A stretch of 7,520 nt of DNA. Source: Planctomycetaceae bacterium (lineage in GTDB: Bacteria; Planctomycetota; Planctomycetia; Pirellulales; Thermoguttaceae). Position 1 is the first letter of the stretch. Each line of letters opens with the position of its first letter. Positions 6,328 to 7,520 of this stretch are shown here, piece by piece. Where the stretch lies: positions 1 through 7,520 of the forward strand of contig JAIRLW010000572.1 of assembly GCA_031259095.1 (NCBI GenBank), given 5' to 3'. A model generated the notes under the pieces. The model saw only the letters and a list, made by a program, of their open reading frames with translations. It was not told the origin of the DNA and searched no databases. The position numbers and the translations under genes are program-made.

Positions 6328-7206
6328 ATGATCAGAACAATAAAGGAATTACGCTGTTGGTCGCGGCAACAGCATCACGCTCAAAAACGAATCGGGTTAG
6401 TGCCGACAATGGGCGCATTGCACGAAGGTCATTTAAGTCTCGTCAAAACCGCAAACCAATATTGTGAAGCAACTCTCGTTTCGATTTTTGTCAATCCGGC
6501 TCAGTTCGGAGTCAACGAAGATTTTTATCAATATCCCAGACCATTGGAAAATGATTTACGGCTTTTACAAACGGTTGGTTCGCCGGAAGTTTTTGTTCCT
6601 GATGTTGCGGAAATGTATCCGGCAGGATTTGATGCGTTGGTTCATATCGGCGGCGTCACCCAACCGTTTGAAGGCGCATTTCGTCCAACTCATTTTGACG
6701 GCGTTACAACTGTTGTCTTAAAACTCTTTCTCGCCTCAGAAACAGATGCCGCTTTTTTCGGACAAAAAGATTTTCAACAGGTTTGTGTGATCCGAAAAAT
6801 GGTTACCGATTTGAATATTCCGGTTGAGATTGTCGTTTGCCCAACCGTCCGCGAACCGGACGGTTTGGCAATGAGCAGCCGAAACCGTTATCTCACCGAA
6901 TCACAACGCGCTCAAGCTGTTGTGTTATCGCAAAGCCTGACGCTTGCGGAAAAAATGATTATCGACGAAAAAATCTTCAACACCGAAACGATTAGGCAAA
7001 AAATTAGGCAAAAAATTAGGCAAAAAATCCGTTCCAAAATCGAAACCGCTTCCGATATGAAAATTGATTATATCGCCATCGCTAATCCTAAAACGTTAGA
7101 CGAATTGACAACAATTGATTCTGATGCGGTCATTCTGGTTGCCGCCAGAATCGGAACAACCCGGCTAATCGATAATGTACTCCTCTCAATAGCGGATCAT
7201 CGATAG
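6328..7206 (+). CDS. panC: Pantothenate synthetase (pantoate--beta-alanine ligase)
   Basis: This cytoplasmic enzyme joins pantoate and beta-alanine with ATP to make pantothenate, the coenzyme A precursor. The length of 292 residues is at the upper end of normal. Signature regions are in order: PTMGALHEGH (26-35, the HxGH nucleotide-binding motif), FVNPAQF (54-60), YPRPLENDL (69-77), EGAFRPTHFDGVTTVVLKLF (115-134), FGQKDFQQ (144-151) and REPDGLAMSSRN (175-186, the KMSKS-like loop). Within the C-terminal domain, residues 222-238 are an in-frame repeat of I-R-Q-K three times plus I-R-S-K, encoded by a 12-bp tandem repeat. The ATG at 6328 gives the canonical N-terminus but follows the heptad array by 9 bp with no Shine-Dalgarno. 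No panB or panD is adjacent. Confidence 0.97.
   Translation: MIRTIKELRCWSRQQHHAQKRIGLVPTMGALHEGHLSLVKTANQYCEATLVSIFVNPAQFGVNEDFYQYPRPLENDLRLLQTVGSPEVFVPDVAEMYPAGFDALVHIGGVTQPFEGAFRPTHFDGVTTVVLKLFLASETDAAFFGQKDFQQVCVIRKMVTDLNIPVEIVVCPTVREPDGLAMSSRNRYLTESQRAQAVVLSQSLTLAEKMIIDEKIFNTETIRQKIRQKIRQKIRSKIETASDMKIDYIAIANPKTLDELTTIDSDAVILVAARIGTTRLIDNVLLSIADHR
6991..7026 (+). repeat. 12-bp tandem repeat inside panC, three perfect copies
   Basis: ATTAGGCAAAAA occurs three times in a row (6991-7002, 7003-7014, 7015-7026), and a diverged fourth in-frame unit follows (7027-7038). Twelve is a multiple of three, so gain or loss of a copy adds or removes I-R-Q-K without shifting the frame. Confidence 0.97.
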
Positions 7207-7245
7207 GGCATCTCTAAAAATTTTTTTCTAATCACCGAATTATTA

Positions 7246-7338
7246 GTCCCAATTTGTCCTTTTTGTTCTTTTTGTCCCTAAAATTGAGGTTAAGGGACGA
7301 TAGGGACGGTAGAGACAAAAGGGACAAAGGGGACGAAT
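7246..7338. repeat. GGGAC 9-bp periodic array with inverted arm
   Basis: Five consecutive 9-mers run from 7294 to 7338: GGGACGATA, GGGACGGTA, GAGACAAAA, GGGACAAAG, GGGACGAAT. The complementary arm lies just upstream, with GTCCC at 7246-7250, GTCCT at 7256-7260, GTTCT at 7265-7269 and GTCCC at 7274-7278, spaced 9-10 bp. TTTGTCCCT (7271-7279) is exactly complementary to AGGGACAAA (7320-7328), and GTCCCT (7274-7279) to AGGGAC (7293-7298). The structure begins about 40 bp after the panC stop, so it may fold in the panC 3' UTR. The stems lack a following T tract, so it is not a typical intrinsic terminator. Confidence 0.75.
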
Positions 7339-7369
7339 GATTTTTAAATCAAAGGCGCGTTTAGGAAAG

Positions 7370-7407
7370 TACAATTGGTAAAATGTAGTTCTACAATTGG
7401 TAAAATG
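7370..7407. repeat. 16-bp direct repeat with 22-bp period
   Basis: TACAATTGGTAAAATG occurs at 7370-7385 and 7392-7407, separated by TAGTTC. The junction creates a short palindrome, TGTAG-TT-CTACA (7384-7395). The 22-bp period is about two helical turns, as in paired operator sites, but simple duplication explains it equally well. No gene starts within the remaining 113 bp of the window. Confidence 0.8.
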
Positions 7408-7451
7408 GTAATATATCAGTGGAATTTTTGTTTGAGGTTAAAAAAATATTC

Positions 7452-7520
7452 GCCCTGAAAGGGCAACATAAGCCAGCCCGCCGCAACGCGGCGGGTTGGA
7501 ATCCCTAATAAGACCGCCCT
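7452..7520. repeat. Second copy of the REP-like module, inverted and cut by the window end
   Basis: GCCCTGAAAGGGC (7452-7464) is the reverse complement of P1. CCCGCCGC (7477-7484) pairs with GCGGCGGG (7488-7495) around loop AAC, which is the reverse complement of the GTT loop in P2. The gaps are 12 bp and 20 bp, against 13 and 20 in the first copy. The final five bases, GCCCT (7516-7520), sit exactly where the next P1 arm should begin. Confidence 0.7.

Noticed and set aside
6141..7464. Repeated GCCCTTTCAGGGC-type words suggesting a CRISPR array
   Set aside because: The 13-bp copies are few, differ in orientation and lie at irregular distances with other hairpins between them. No 30-40-bp spacer rhythm or cas gene is present.

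Overview
The window is 7.5 kb of ordinary-looking, moderately AT-rich bacterial chromosome. It holds five solid protein genes and one partial gene, with repeat-filled spacers between some of them. Gene content and style suggest a member of the Planctomycetota or a related PVC-group lineage: unlinked biosynthetic genes instead of operons, weak or absent Shine-Dalgarno sequences, a CPBP protease with a HPL...EEFLFR...QGWL stretch, and spacers full of GCCCTTTCAGGGC-type hairpins. This placement is inference only, because no rRNA or marker gene is present.

Layout. Bases 1-849 hold the C-terminal part of an NADPH-dependent glutamate synthase small-chain type flavoprotein (5' end outside the window). 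902-1678 is a CPBP-family membrane protease whose segments seem to lie in an unusual order. 1885-2847 is a secreted GH43-like glycosidase with a plausible promoter at 1756-1784. 2972-3760 is trpC (tryptophan synthesis). 3761-4077 is a spacer with at most a 23-residue peptide or gene debris. 4078-5934 (minus strand) is an ABCG-like fused ATPase-permease. 5935-6327 is a repeat island shared by two divergent genes. 6328-7206 is panC (pantothenate synthesis) with an in-frame 12-bp tandem repeat. 7207-7520 is a second repeat-filled spacer.

The genes do not form one pathway. Glutamate synthase, trpC and panC are housekeeping anabolism, while the glycosidase and ABC exporter act at the envelope. I do not see a defence system, secretion system, biosynthetic cluster, prophage or CRISPR array.

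The most interesting material is non-coding. A 345-bp element (5971-6315) is bounded by 32-bp inverted repeats with a single mismatch, and it contains six hairpins. Part of its hairpin module recurs in opposite orientation at 7452-7520 with near-identical spacing. The main stem carries a compensatory base-pair change between the two copies, and the window appears to be cut in the middle of that module's last hairpin. Other curiosities are a 9-bp periodic GGGAC array, a 22-bp period direct repeat, the CPBP segment order, and the panC repeat.
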